DNA from: Streptomyces litmocidini
GTDB taxonomy: Bacteria > Actinomycetota > Actinomycetes > Streptomycetales > Streptomycetaceae
Length of the DNA: 64,000 nt
Assembly: GCF_014649755.1 (NCBI RefSeq)
Contig: NZ_BMTQ01000001.1
Span: 124,001-188,000 of the forward strand
Direction of reading: 5' to 3'
Below, one piece after another: positions 1 through 8,067 of this stretch. Numbering within the stretch: position 1 is the stretch's first letter; the number at the start of each line of letters is the position of its first letter. Both the position numbers and the translations under genes were made by a program. Below the pieces are notes generated by a model. The model saw nothing but the letters and a program-made list of their open reading frames with translations, had not been told where the DNA came from and did not search any database.

Positions 1-133
1 GCCGCAGGTCGTCCTCGTCGTACGTGCGGTGGCCCTGCTCCGTACGCCGTGCGGTCAGCAGACCGCGGGACTCGTAGTACCGCAGGGTCCGCGTGGTCGT
101 CCCGGCCCGCTCGGCCAGCTCTCCGATGCGCAT
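1..133 (-). CDS. MerR-family transcriptional regulator (N-terminal part, cut by window edge)
   Basis: The translation from the ATG at 133 begins MRIGELAERAGTTTRTLRYY, the classic winged-helix N-terminus of MerR regulators, which bend and unwind promoters with a long spacer. About 44 residues are visible; the effector-binding part lies outside the window, so the inducer cannot be inferred. It reads in the same direction as the Lrp-type gene to its right, with about 42 bases between them. Family assignment is firm; function is unknown. Confidence 0.85.
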   Translation of the reverse strand, partial: MRIGELAERAGTTTRTLRYYESRGLLTARRTEQGHRTYDEDDLR

Positions 134-175
134 GTCCCCGACGGTAGGCCTTGACGCCGACGTCAGGGCAAGGGG

Positions 176-700
176 TCAGCGCGTCACCGCCGGCAGGAGG
201 GGCTTGCGGACCACCGGGGAGGACAGCACGATCGAGGTCGTGGTCCGGCCGAGGGCCGAGGTCTGCTCCAGGATCTCTTCCAGGTGGACGGTGTCGGTGA
301 CGGCGACCTTCAGGATCCAGCAGTCCTCGCCGACCACGTGGTGCACCTCCAGGACCTCCGGGCGGGCGGTCAGCTCCAGGGTGCGGGGGTGCTTCAGGCT
401 GTAGCCGCCGTGCGGGTTCACGCGGATGAAGGCCTGGATGCCGTAGCCGAGCACGGCCGGCGAGACGTGCGCGCCGTAACCGGTGACCGCACCGCCCGCC
501 TCCAGACGGCGGACCCGTTCGGTGACGGCCGCGGGGCTGAGCCGGACGCGGCGGCCGAGCTCGCTGAGCTTGATGCGGCCGTCGCCCTGCAGCAGGTCCA
601 GGATCTGCCGGTCGATGGGGTCGAAAGCGACCGCCGAGGTTTCGTCGGCGACGGCGCGCGCATGCCGTGGTTCCTTCGGCGAGACGGCCTGGACTCCCAT
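176..700 (-). CDS. Lrp/AsnC-family transcriptional regulator
   Basis: The 174-residue product has the two-part Lrp/AsnC layout. A helix-turn-helix lies at about residues 27-75 (FDPIDRQILDLLQGDGR followed by LSELGRRVRLSPAAVTERV). A RAM/ligand-binding domain follows, with VHHVVGEDCWILKVAV. The ATG at 700 is preceded by GGGGGAA and is preferred over the much longer upstream reading frame, which is a shadow of the opposite strand. It is divergent from the epimerase/reductase pair with about 87 bases between. Lrp proteins commonly regulate themselves and a divergent gene and often sense amino acids; the ligand here is unknown. Confidence 0.9.
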   Translation of the reverse strand: MGVQAVSPKEPRHARAVADETSAVAFDPIDRQILDLLQGDGRIKLSELGRRVRLSPAAVTERVRRLEAGGAVTGYGAHVSPAVLGYGIQAFIRVNPHGGYSLKHPRTLELTARPEVLEVHHVVGEDCWILKVAVTDTVHLEEILEQTSALGRTTTSIVLSSPVVRKPLLPAVTR

Positions 701-787
701 GTTTCCCCCTTCGATCGGCGGGCGGACAACGTAACACTTGTCGAAGAAAGCAAGGGAGGCATCGGGGTGTTGGGGGAAACGGGATCC

Positions 788-1684
788 ATGGACGTTCTGG
801 TCATCGGCGGAAACCGCTACATCGGAAAGCGGCTCATCGCCCTGCTGCGGGAATCCGGGCACCGCGTCACGGTGCTCAACCGGGGTTCTTCCCCGGCCCC
901 GGAAGGAATCGAGCAGCTGGTCGCCGACCGCGACGACGAGAAGGCGCTCGCCTCCGTGCTCGCGGGCCGTTCCTTCGACGTCGTCGTGGACCAGGTCTGC
1001 TACACGCCGCGCCAGGCCGAGATCGCCCGGCGCGTGTTCGCGACGCGCACCCGGCGCTACGTGATGACCTCCACGGTCGAGGTCTACGCGTACGAGGACT
1101 CGGCCGAGCCGGTCGCCGAGTCCGCCCTCGACCTGGCCGCCGTGACCGTCGACACGGGCCTGCCCTGGGAGGACCCCGAGTTCCTCGACGCGCACTACGG
1201 GGAGGGGAAGCGGCAGGCCGAGGCGGTCTTCGCGGCGGGGACGCCGTTCGCCTGGGCCTCGGTGCGGGTGGCGCACGTCCTGGGCGGCGCGGACGACTTC
1301 ACCGGCCGGCTCGACCACTACGCGCGGCGCGTCCGGGCGGGCGAGCCCATCGCCGTGCCGGTGGTGAACCACCCGGCGAGCTATGTGTACGTGGAGGAGA
1401 TCGCCGCGTTCCTCGCCTGGGCGGTACGGGCGGACTTCACCGGACCGGTGAACGCGCACTCCCCCTCCCCGCTCACCACCGCCGACCTCTGCGCGGAGAT
1501 CGAGAAGCTGGTGGGCGGCCGGACCGTCTTCCGGGAGGTGGAGGTCGGCGAGGTCTCCCCGTTCTCCTTCGCCCGCTCGTACGGCATGTCCAACGCCCGC
1601 GCGGCATCCCTCGGTTACTCCTTCCCCGACTCCGGCGAGTGGCTGGCGAAGGCCGTCTCCGAGACGCTGGGGGCGGAGCGCTGA
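788..1684 (+). CDS. NAD-dependent epimerase/dehydratase (extended SDR)
   Basis: The 298-residue protein starts MDVLVIGGNRYIGKRLI, an N-terminal Rossmann nucleotide-binding loop of the GxxGxxG class (GGNRYIG). A YxxxK catalytic pair is visible at Y137/K141 (HYGEGK). The extended SDR family usually acts on nucleotide sugars or other carbonyl compounds; the substrate is not evident. The ATG at 788 sits just before the Rossmann strand and follows a purine-rich stretch. Its stop overlaps the start of the aldo/keto reductase (TGATG), so the two are probably co-translated and act in one pathway. It is divergent from the Lrp-type gene, a plausible regulator. Confidence 0.85.
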   Translation: MDVLVIGGNRYIGKRLIALLRESGHRVTVLNRGSSPAPEGIEQLVADRDDEKALASVLAGRSFDVVVDQVCYTPRQAEIARRVFATRTRRYVMTSTVEVYAYEDSAEPVAESALDLAAVTVDTGLPWEDPEFLDAHYGEGKRQAEAVFAAGTPFAWASVRVAHVLGGADDFTGRLDHYARRVRAGEPIAVPVVNHPASYVYVEEIAAFLAWAVRADFTGPVNAHSPSPLTTADLCAEIEKLVGGRTVFREVEVGEVSPFSFARSYGMSNARAASLGYSFPDSGEWLAKAVSETLGAER

Positions 1685-2565
1685 TGCGGTACCGGATGCT
1701 GGGGGACATACGCGTCGGAGCCGTCGGACTCGGCACGATGCCGCTCTCCATCGAGGGCCGCCCGGACGAGGCGCGGGCCGTCGCCACCGTGCACGCCGCC
1801 CTCGACGCCGGGGTGACCCTCCTCGACACCGCCGACTCCTACCACCCGCCGGGCGGCACGCCGGGCGAGGGCGAACTCCTGGTGCGCCGGGCCCTCGCCT
1901 CGTACGGGGGCCGGACGGACGACGTGCTCGTCGCGACCAAGGGCGGGCGGGGGCGCACGGCCGACGGCGGCTGGACCGTGGACGGCCGGCCCGAGCACCT
2001 GCGGCGGGCGGCGGAGGGCTCGGCACGGCGGCTCGGCGGGGACGCCCTCGGCCTCTACCAGCTGCACAAGCCGGACCCTGCCGTCCCGTACGCCGAATCC
2101 CTCGGGGCCGTAAGGGAGTTGCTGGACGCGGGTACGGTACGGCTCGCCGGGATCTCGAACGTGGACGCCGGGCAGATCCTTCTGGCCCGCGAGATCCTGG
2201 GCGACCGGCTGGTATCCGTCCAGAACCGCTACTCGCCCGCGGTGCGGGACAGCGAGGCGGAGCTGCGGCTCTGCGCTTCGCTCGGCCTCGCGTTCCTGCC
2301 GTGGAGCCCGCTGGGCGGGATCTCGCGCAGCTCCCTGGACGGGGCGTCCGCCCTGGAGGAGGACCCGGAGTTCGGCGCCTTCCACCGCGTGGCCCGGACG
2401 CACGGCGTCAGCCCCCAGCACGTGGCCCTCGCCTGGCTCCTGACCCGCTCGGACACGGTCCTCCCCATCCCGGGCGCGAGCCGCCCGGAAACGGCACGGG
2501 ACTCGGCGGGGGCGACGACCCTCCGCCTCTCCCCGGAGGACCTGTCGTCCTTGAACGCACGCTGA
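1684..2565 (+). CDS. Aldo/keto reductase
   Basis: The 293-residue product has the AKR barrel signature. The catalytic tetrad is visible as D48 and Y53 (LDTADSYHPPGG), K86 (VLVATKGG) and H128 (YQLHKPD). C-terminal NADPH-binding segments are also recognisable (PIPGASRPE). It should reduce an aldehyde or ketone with NADPH; the substrate is unknown. The start overlaps the stop of the epimerase gene by one base, indicating translational coupling. The gene ends at a 480-base convergent spacer packed with hairpin repeats that probably terminates transcription from both sides. Confidence 0.9.
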   Translation: MRYRMLGDIRVGAVGLGTMPLSIEGRPDEARAVATVHAALDAGVTLLDTADSYHPPGGTPGEGELLVRRALASYGGRTDDVLVATKGGRGRTADGGWTVDGRPEHLRRAAEGSARRLGGDALGLYQLHKPDPAVPYAESLGAVRELLDAGTVRLAGISNVDAGQILLAREILGDRLVSVQNRYSPAVRDSEAELRLCASLGLAFLPWSPLGGISRSSLDGASALEEDPEFGAFHRVARTHGVSPQHVALAWLLTRSDTVLPIPGASRPETARDSAGATTLRLSPEDLSSLNAR

Positions 2566-2594
2566 CACCCACGGGGGCCCGCTCCCGCCACCCG

Positions 2595-2920
2595 CCGTTG
2601 CGGGCGGTCGTTCCGGCGGGGCGGCACCCGCCCGCCCCCGTTGCGGGCCGCGCCCGCCGGGCGGTGCCCACCCCCGTTGTGGGCAATCGTTCCGCTGGGG
2701 CGGAACGGGTGGGCACAACGGACGGCGCCCTTGCCGGCGCCCGAGGCTCCCGCGCCTGGACCCGCACCCCGTGCACGGCGCACACGGGGTGCGGGTCCAG
2801 GCCCGGAACGCGGAGGCGCCGCTGAGGGGCGCCGTCCCGTGTGCCCACCCTCCCCCAAGCTCTCGGCTTCGCTCGAGCAGGGGGGACCCCCTTCGCCCAG
2901 CGGGACGATTGCCCACACGG
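2595..2920. repeat. Cluster of intergenic hairpin repeats in a convergent spacer
   Basis: The gene-free stretch 2566-3046 between the reductase and the symporter contains at least three copies of one module. One degenerate copy starts near 2595. An intact copy at 2674-2721 reads CCGTTGTGGGCAATCGTTCC, then a mirror half ending GGTGGGCACAACGG. An inverted copy lies at about 2837-2920. The inverted copy is interrupted at 2850-2891 by a second hairpin element (CTCCCCCAAGCTCTCGG and its complement). A separate 20-bp inverted repeat lies in the middle. Both flanking genes point into this region, so it likely acts as a two-way terminator. I recall similar modules as common intergenic hairpins in Streptomyces but could not check. 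Confidence 0.75.
2754..2802. terminator. Perfect 20-bp inverted repeat with 9-base loop
   Basis: Arms at 2754-2773 and 2783-2802 are exact reverse complements (left arm GCCTGGACCCGCACCCCGTG). The loop is nine bases. The stem is strong enough to terminate transcription from either convergent gene, although there is no U-tract. It sits between the direct and inverted copies of the surrounding repeat module, at the centre of a larger palindrome. Confidence 0.65.
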
Positions 2921-3046
2921 AGGTGCGGGAGGGGCACCGCCCACCCGGGCGCGGGCCCACACGGGCCGGGGGCGCCGCCCCGCCGGGCGCGGCCCCGCAC
3001 GGGTCGGGCGGGGGCGCCGCCCGGGCGGGTCGCGGGGTCCCGGGGG

Positions 3047-4411
3047 TCAGACGCCCGCTCGGGCCCTCTCCTCGCCCTCGTCCGTGCGCTGGTCCGTGCG
3101 CTGGTCCGGCACCTCCGTCTCCCCGTGGTCGTCGACGAGCGTGGTCTCGTCGAAGGGGGCCCTCCCGGCCAGGACCTCCGTGACCCGCGCCTTGTCGATC
3201 TCCTTCGTCCACGTGCCGACGAGCACCGTCGCGACCGCGTTGCCCGCGAAGTTGGTGAGGGCGCGCGCCTCGCTCATGAAGCGGTCGATGCCGACGATCA
3301 GGCCGACCCCGTCGACCAGTTCGGGCCGGTGCGACTGGAGGCCGCCCGCGAGCGTGGCGAGCCCCGCGCCGGTGACGCCCGCCGCCCCCTTCGACGCGAT
3401 GATCATGAAGACGAGGAGCGAGATCTGTTCGCCGACCGACAGCGGGTCGCCCATCGCCTCGGCGGTGAAGAGCGAGGCCATCGTCAGGTAGATCGCGGTG
3501 CCGTCGAGGTTGAAGGAGTACCCGGTCGGCACGGTGATGCCGACGACCGGCTTGCTGACGCCCAGGTGTTCCATCTTCGCGATGAGCCGCGGCAGCGCGG
3601 ACTCCGAGGACGAGGTGGAGAGGATCAGCAGGAACTCGCGGCCCAGGTACTTCAGGAGGGCCCAGATGCTGATCCCGGCGATCAGGCGGAGCAGCGCGCC
3701 GAGGACCACGAAGACGAAGAGCCCGCAGGTCAGGTAGAAGCCGATCATGATGACCGCCAACGACTTCAGCGCGGCGGCCCCCGTCGCGCCGACGACGGCC
3801 GCGATCGCGCCGAACGCGCCGACCGGCGCGGCCCACATGATCATGCCGAGGATGCGGAAGACCAGCTTCTGGATGTGTCCGACGCCCCGGAGGACCGGTT
3901 CGCCCGCCGTGCCCATGGCCTGGAGCGCGAAGCCGGCGAGGAGGGCGACGAGGAGGGTCTGCAGGACCTCGCCCCCGGTGAAGGCGGAGACGAGGGTGGT
4001 CGGGATGATCCCGAGCAGGAAGTCCGGGGTCGACTCGTGCGCGCCCTCGGCCTGCTTGGCGCCGGCCTCGGCGAGTTCCTTGGTGAGGTGGAGCCCGGAG
4101 CCGGGCTCCAGCAGGTTGCCGACGAGCAGGCCGATCGCGAGTGCGACGGTCGACATCACGAGGAAGTAGCCGAGGGCGAGGCCGCCGACGGCACCGACCT
4201 TCGCGGCCTTCCGGACCGAGCCGACGCCGAGCACGATCGTGCAGAAGATGATCGGCGAGATCATCATCTTGATCAGGTTGACGAAGCCGGTGCCCAGCGG
4301 CTTGAGCTCGACGGCGACGCCCGGCGCCAGGAACCCGACCGTGATGCCGAGCAGTACGGCGCCGATGACGGCGAGATACAGGTAGTGGGTGCGGTCCCGG
4401 CGTGCGGCCAC
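3047..4411 (-). CDS. Sodium/proton:dicarboxylate symporter (DAACS family, DctA/GltP-like)
   Basis: The 454-residue polytopic protein has DAACS hallmarks. These are the motif NLIKMMISPIIFCTIVLGV in an early membrane segment, a serine-rich hairpin (LSTSSSESALPRLI), and the later GYSFNLDGTAIYLTMAS and NFAGNAVATVLVG segments that line the substrate site. The family imports C4-dicarboxylates or acidic amino acids with protons or sodium. The GTG at 4411 has a strong GAGGAGG six bases upstream; a GTG at 4441 is a weaker alternative. It is divergent from a CitA/DcuS-like sensor kinase, the usual partner that induces such transporters. The C-terminus is charged and hydrophilic. Confidence 0.88.
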   Translation of the reverse strand: MAARRDRTHYLYLAVIGAVLLGITVGFLAPGVAVELKPLGTGFVNLIKMMISPIIFCTIVLGVGSVRKAAKVGAVGGLALGYFLVMSTVALAIGLLVGNLLEPGSGLHLTKELAEAGAKQAEGAHESTPDFLLGIIPTTLVSAFTGGEVLQTLLVALLAGFALQAMGTAGEPVLRGVGHIQKLVFRILGMIMWAAPVGAFGAIAAVVGATGAAALKSLAVIMIGFYLTCGLFVFVVLGALLRLIAGISIWALLKYLGREFLLILSTSSSESALPRLIAKMEHLGVSKPVVGITVPTGYSFNLDGTAIYLTMASLFTAEAMGDPLSVGEQISLLVFMIIASKGAAGVTGAGLATLAGGLQSHRPELVDGVGLIVGIDRFMSEARALTNFAGNAVATVLVGTWTKEIDKARVTEVLAGRAPFDETTLVDDHGETEVPDQRTDQRTDEGEERARAGV

Positions 4412-4596
4412 GGGGTCCTCCTCGTGCTGATGGGTGTCCACGCCCCGGTGGACCTCCGCGACTATCCACCAGCCTGTGACCGGGGTCACGGTTGCGTACG
4501 TTTCGTTCACGAGGGGAACGGGACGGGAACGACCGGAAGGGCACGATTCGGGAACGCGTCGCCGCCGCACACGTTCCCACGTGCACACTTACCCGC

Positions 4597-6429
4597 ATGC
4601 GCCGCATGCGTCTCCCCCTCCCCCGCCCCCGCAGCCTGGCCGGCCAGCTCTTCGCGATGCAGGTCGTGCTCGTGGCCGTCGTCGTGGCGGGGTGCGCGGT
4701 CTTCGCGTACGTCACGGACCTCGCGCAGGCCGAGGAGACCGCGCGGCGCCAGTCCACGGCGACCGCCGCCGCCGTCGCCGACTCCCCGTCCGTGGTCGCC
4801 GCCGCCCGCTCCGCCGACCCGACGGCCGCCCTCCAGCCCTACGCGGAGTCGTTGCGCCGCCACGCGGGCGTCGCCTTCGTGGTGATCATGTCCCCGGACG
4901 GCACCCGCTGGACCCATCCCGAGCCGGAGCAGATAGGCCGCACGTACCTCGGGCACATCGAGCAGGCGCGGCGGGGCCGGCTCTACTCCGAGACGCACCT
5001 GGGCGTCCTCGGCCCCTCCGTACGGACGGTGGCGCCCGTCCTCGACCGGCGGGGCCGGGTCGTCGCCCTGGTCAGCGCGGGCATCACGATCGACAAGATC
5101 AGCGAGCAGGTACGGGAGCAGGTGACCGCCCTGCTCGGCATGGCGGGCGCGGCGCTCGCGCTCGGCGGGGCGGGGACGTACGTCGTGAACGCGCGCCTGC
5201 GCCGCCACACGCACGGCATGAACGCCACGGAGCTGAGCCGTGTGCACGACTACCACGAGGCCGCGCTGCACGCCGTCCGGGAAGGGCTCGTGATGCTCGA
5301 CGGAGGGCGGCGGATCGCCCTCATCAACGACGGCGCGCGGGAGCTCCTCGGCCTGGACGAGGGCGTGGTGGGCCGGCCGGCCGCGGAGCTCGGTCTCCCC
5401 GCCTCCCTGACCGGGGCGCTGCTCTCCTCGGAGCCGCGCGTCGACGAGACGCACCTGACGGCCGACCGGGTTCTCGTGGTCAACACCCGTCCCGTGGTGG
5501 GCGGGGAGCGGCGCGGCACCGTCGTCACGCTCCGGGACCGCACCGAACTCCAGGCGCTCTCCGGCGAGTTGGACTCCGAGCGGGGCTTCACGGAGGCGCT
5601 CCGCTCCCAGGCCCACGAGGCGGCGAACCGGCTGCACACGGTCGTGTCGCTCATCGAACTGGGCCGGGTGGCGGAGGCGGTGGAGTTCGCGACGGCGGAG
5701 CTGGAACTCGCCCAGGCGCTCACCGACCGCGTCGTCGACGCGGTCGGCGAGCCGGTCCTCGCGGCGCTGCTGCTCGGCAAGGCGGCGCAGGCCAACGAGC
5801 GGGGCGTGGAGCTGGTCCTCACCGAGGACAGTCGCATCGACGACGGCCGGGTCCCGGAGGCCCTGTCCTCCCGGGACCTGGTGACGATCCTGGGCAACCT
5901 CATCGACAACGCGGTGGAGGCGGCCGGCGGGACGCCGCACGCGCGCGTGACGGTCACGGTGGCGGCCCGCGCGGGCGACGGCGAGCTGCTGCTCCGGGTC
6001 GGTGACAGCGGCCCGGGCGTCCGTCCCGCGGACCGGGAGGCGGTCCTCGGGCGCGGCTGGTCCACCCGGGGCCCCGGGCGCGGCCTCGGCCTGGCCCTGG
6101 TGGGCCAGGCGGTCTCCCGCGCCTCGGGCACCCTGCACCTCACGGACGCGGAGGAGGGCGGCGCCCAGTTCACCGTCCGCCTGCCCCTGCGAAGGGAGGC
6201 CGGGGCCGGGACGAAGGCGGGGGCCTCCGGGGCTCCCGGGGCCTTCGGGGTTCCCGAGCCCCCCGGGACTCCCGGGACCTTCAGGGTCCCCGGGCCCTCT
6301 GGAACCCCGGGGACCTCCGAGGCCTCCCGGCCCTCCGGGACATCCGATGCCTCCCGGACCCCCGGGACCCCCGGGACCCCCGGGACCCCCGGGACCCCCG
6401 GGACGATCAACGCGGAGGTGGCCCCGTGA
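4597..6429 (+). CDS. CitA/DcuS-type sensor histidine kinase with Gly-X-Pro tail
   Basis: The 610-residue membrane kinase has a first membrane helix at about 15-38, an extracytoplasmic sensor domain to about 172, a second helix near 175-195 and a PAS-like region near 215-330. The phosphoacceptor helix contains [20 protein letters not shown]. The ATPase domain has the N-box [10 protein letters not shown] and G-box [10 protein letters not shown]. This is the citrate/C4-dicarboxylate sensor class, matching the divergent symporter. After residue about 530 comes an unusual low-complexity tail rich in [11 protein letters not shown] triplets, encoded partly by a 9-bp tandem repeat. No clear ribosome site precedes the ATG at 4597; a second ATG is at 4606. 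The stop overlaps the regulator start. Confidence 0.88.
   Translation: MRRMRLPLPRPRSLAGQLFAMQVVLVAVVVAGCAVFAYVTDLAQAEETARRQSTATAAAVADSPSVVAAARSADPTAALQPYAESLRRHAGVAFVVIMSPDGTRWTHPEPEQIGRTYLGHIEQARRGRLYSETHLGVLGPSVRTVAPVLDRRGRVVALVSAGITIDKISEQVREQVTALLGMAGAALALGGAGTYVVNARLRRHTHGMNATELSRVHDYHEAALHAVREGLVMLDGGRRIALINDGARELLGLDEGVVGRPAAELGLPASLTGALLSSEPRVDETHLTADRVLVVNTRPVVGGERRGTVVTLRDRTELQALSGELDSERGFTEALRSQAHEAANRLHTVVSLIELGRVAEAVEFATAELELAQALTDRVVDAVGEPVLAALLLGKAAQANERGVELVLTEDSRIDDGRVPEALSSRDLVTILGNLIDNAVEAAGGTPHARVTVTVAARAGDGELLLRVGDSGPGVRPADREAVLGRGWSTRGPGRGLGLALVGQAVSRASGTLHLTDAEEGGAQFTVRLPLRREAGAGTKAGASGAPGAFGVPEPPGTPGTFRVPGPSGTPGTSEASRPSGTSDASRTPGTPGTPGTPGTPGTINAEVAP
6354..6407 (+). repeat. 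9-bp tandem repeat inside the kinase C-terminus
   Basis: The unit CCCGGGACC is repeated about five times, encoding Gly-Thr-Pro triplets. Each unit contains the palindrome CCCGGG, so the mRNA can fold. It ends only some 20 bases before the coupled response-regulator start at 6426. Repeat number could therefore vary and affect the downstream gene. Confidence 0.85.
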
Positions 6430-7121
6430 GTACGCCTCCCCTTCGGGTTCTCGTCGTCGAGGACGACCCCGTCGCCGCCGACGCCCACGCGCTCTACGCC
6501 GGGCGGGTCGAGGGCTTCACCGTCGTCGGGATCGCGCACTCGCGGGCCGAGGCCGTGCGGGTCCTCGACCGGACGCCGGTCGACCTGATCCTGCTCGACC
6601 TCTACCTGCCCGACGGCCACGGCCTCCAGCTGCTGCGGGCCCTGCGGGCCGCCGGCCACTCCGCGGACGTCATCGCCGTGACCTCCGCCCGCGACCTGGC
6701 CGTCGTCCGCGAGGGCGTGTCCCTCGGCGTCGTCCAGTACGTCCTGAAGCCCTTCGCCTTCGCCACCCTGCGGGACCGGCTCGCCCGGTACGCCGAGTTC
6801 CGCGCGGCCGCCGGGGAGGCTTCCGGCCAGGACGAGGTGGACCGGGCCCTCGCCGCGCTCCGGGCCCCGCACCCCGCCACGCTCCCCAAGGGCCTCAGCG
6901 CCCCGACGCTCGAAGCCGTCACGCGCGCCCTCCGGTCCACCCCGGCGGGGCTCACCGCCGCCGAGGCGGGCACGGCCGTCGGGATCTCCCGGATCACCGC
7001 CCGCCGCTACCTCGAACACCTGGTCACGGAGGGCCGGGCCGTGCGCGCCCCGCAGTACGGCCAGATCGGCCGCCCCGAGCTCCAGTACCGCTGGCTCGGC
7101 GGCCCGGCGCGCGGCCACTGA
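6426..7121 (+). CDS. CitB/DcuR-type response regulator
   Basis: The 231-residue protein has a receiver domain with acidic pocket VVEDD at residues 10-14, phospho-acceptor D58 ([13 protein letters not shown]) and conserved K108 (YVLKPF). The C-terminal domain, about 145-230, carries a winged HTH ([20 protein letters not shown]) as in CitB/DcuR regulators. It should bind DNA once phosphorylated by the kinase just upstream. The GTG start overlaps the kinase stop (GTGA), and GGAGG lies eight bases before it. The likely target is the divergent dicarboxylate symporter; this is inferred from position and family. Confidence 0.92.
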   Translation: MSTPPLRVLVVEDDPVAADAHALYAGRVEGFTVVGIAHSRAEAVRVLDRTPVDLILLDLYLPDGHGLQLLRALRAAGHSADVIAVTSARDLAVVREGVSLGVVQYVLKPFAFATLRDRLARYAEFRAAAGEASGQDEVDRALAALRAPHPATLPKGLSAPTLEAVTRALRSTPAGLTAAEAGTAVGISRITARRYLEHLVTEGRAVRAPQYGQIGRPELQYRWLGGPARGH

Positions 7122-7222
7122 ACGGCCCGGCTGTTACCGCCCGGTTCCCACGTTCCTACGACGCCGCATGTTGGAAGAACACACCGTAGCCAGCCGTCAC
7201 CCTGCGCACCTACCGTGGCCGG

Positions 7223-7894
7223 GTGCACCAACCCTCCCCACCCTTCGACGCCCTGGCCGCGCGCCGCCTCCGCGAGGGCCTCGGCATGGTTCCCGATCAC
7301 GTCGCCTACGGCCTGCGGGCGCAGTACGGGCTCCTCGTCGCCCCCCAGACCGTCGTCGCCTGGGAACGCGGCGGGGCGGTCCCGAACGAGCAGGAGCTCA
7401 CCGCCCTCGCGGGCGTCCTGTGGTGCTCCCCCGCCGACCTCATCGCCGCCGCCTCCACCCTGCGCGAGCACCGGGTCGGGCGCGGGCTCTCGACCGAGGA
7501 GCTCGCCCGGCGGGTGGGCATGGCGGCCCACGCGTACGAGCGGATGGAGGAGGACGGCCGCTGGCGCGGCACCGAACGCCAGACGGTCGCCCTCGCCGAG
7601 GCGCTCGGCCTCGGCCCGCGCGCCCTGATCACCGCGACCGGCGGCGACGAGGCCCTCACCGAGCTGCTGCGCGACGCGGCGACCACCCGCTGGCAGGCGT
7701 ACGTGAAGCCGACCGTGAAGCTGGTGCCGCTGCCGAAGCGGATCGTGGAGGCCGCGCTCCGGCAGCTCCACTCGGACTACCACGTCCGGATGACGGCGGT
7801 CAGCAGCTGGGGCGCCCCGGGGACGACCGGCGACGAGGGACGCGCCTACCTGGACGGGATCACCGAGCACTTCTGGGCGGCGGTCGGCCCGTAG
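7223..7894 (+). CDS. XRE-type helix-turn-helix protein with two HTH modules
   Basis: The 223-residue protein contains two HTH-like stretches. The first is near residues 28-55 (YGLLVAPQTVVAWERGGAVP) and the second near 88-115 (LSTEELARRVGMAAHAYERM). A region of unknown function follows and ends AYLDGITEHFWAAVGP. The arrangement suggests a DNA-binding regulator rather than an enzyme. The GTG at 7223 is chosen because the HTH begins soon after. There is no obvious ribosome site, so the message may be leaderless. It stands alone between the dicarboxylate system and a phosphatase gene; targets are unknown. Confidence 0.75.
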   Translation: MHQPSPPFDALAARRLREGLGMVPDHVAYGLRAQYGLLVAPQTVVAWERGGAVPNEQELTALAGVLWCSPADLIAAASTLREHRVGRGLSTEELARRVGMAAHAYERMEEDGRWRGTERQTVALAEALGLGPRALITATGGDEALTELLRDAATTRWQAYVKPTVKLVPLPKRIVEAALRQLHSDYHVRMTAVSSWGAPGTTGDEGRAYLDGITEHFWAAVGP

Positions 7895-7903
7895 ACCGTC
7901 CGG

Positions 7904-7992
7904 GACGGAACGACGGAACGACGGAACGACGGAACGACAGCTCTACAGCTCGACAGGTCAACGGCTCGGCGGCTCGACAGGTCAACGGCTCG
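7904..7992 (+). repeat. Short tandem repeats in the spacer before the phosphatase gene
   Basis: Four exact head-to-tail copies of the 8-mer GACGGAAC occupy 7904-7935. A second repeat follows: CGACAGGTCAACGGCTCG occurs at 7951-7968 and again at 7975-7992, spaced 24 bases. Such arrays typically arise by slippage. They lie just upstream of the phosphatase promoter. Confidence 0.9.
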
Positions 7993-8054
7993 ACGGCTCG
8001 GCGGCTCGACAACCCATCGGGTCTCCGGCCCATCGGATCCCGCGCCGGGGGCCG

Positions 8055-8060
8055 TACATT
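8055..8060 (+). promoter_or_regulatory. -10-like hexamer for a leaderless phosphatase transcript
   Basis: TACATT lies seven bases before the GTG at 8068, and there is no Shine-Dalgarno sequence between them. This spacing puts the transcription start at or next to the start codon, a common Streptomyces arrangement. No convincing -35 is visible. Confidence 0.5.
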
Positions 8061-8067
8061 GACGGCC

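Noticed and set aside
176..2026. 616-residue minus-strand frame spanning the epimerase and reductase
   Set aside because: Only its last 174 residues, from the ATG at 700, make a real protein (Lrp). The rest is Arg/Gly/Pro noise opposite genuine genes.
2595..2920. Possible insertion sequence remnant
   Set aside because: No transposase fragment, no terminal repeats of IS type and no target duplication visible; only short hairpin modules.
2771..4885. 704-residue plus-strand frame across the repeat spacer and symporter
   Set aside because: It crosses hairpin repeats and runs antisense to a clear symporter. It has no domain and biased composition.
4507..6138. 543-residue frame antisense to the sensor kinase
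   Set aside because: Composition is Arg/His/Asp-rich without motifs; the plus-strand kinase is unambiguous.
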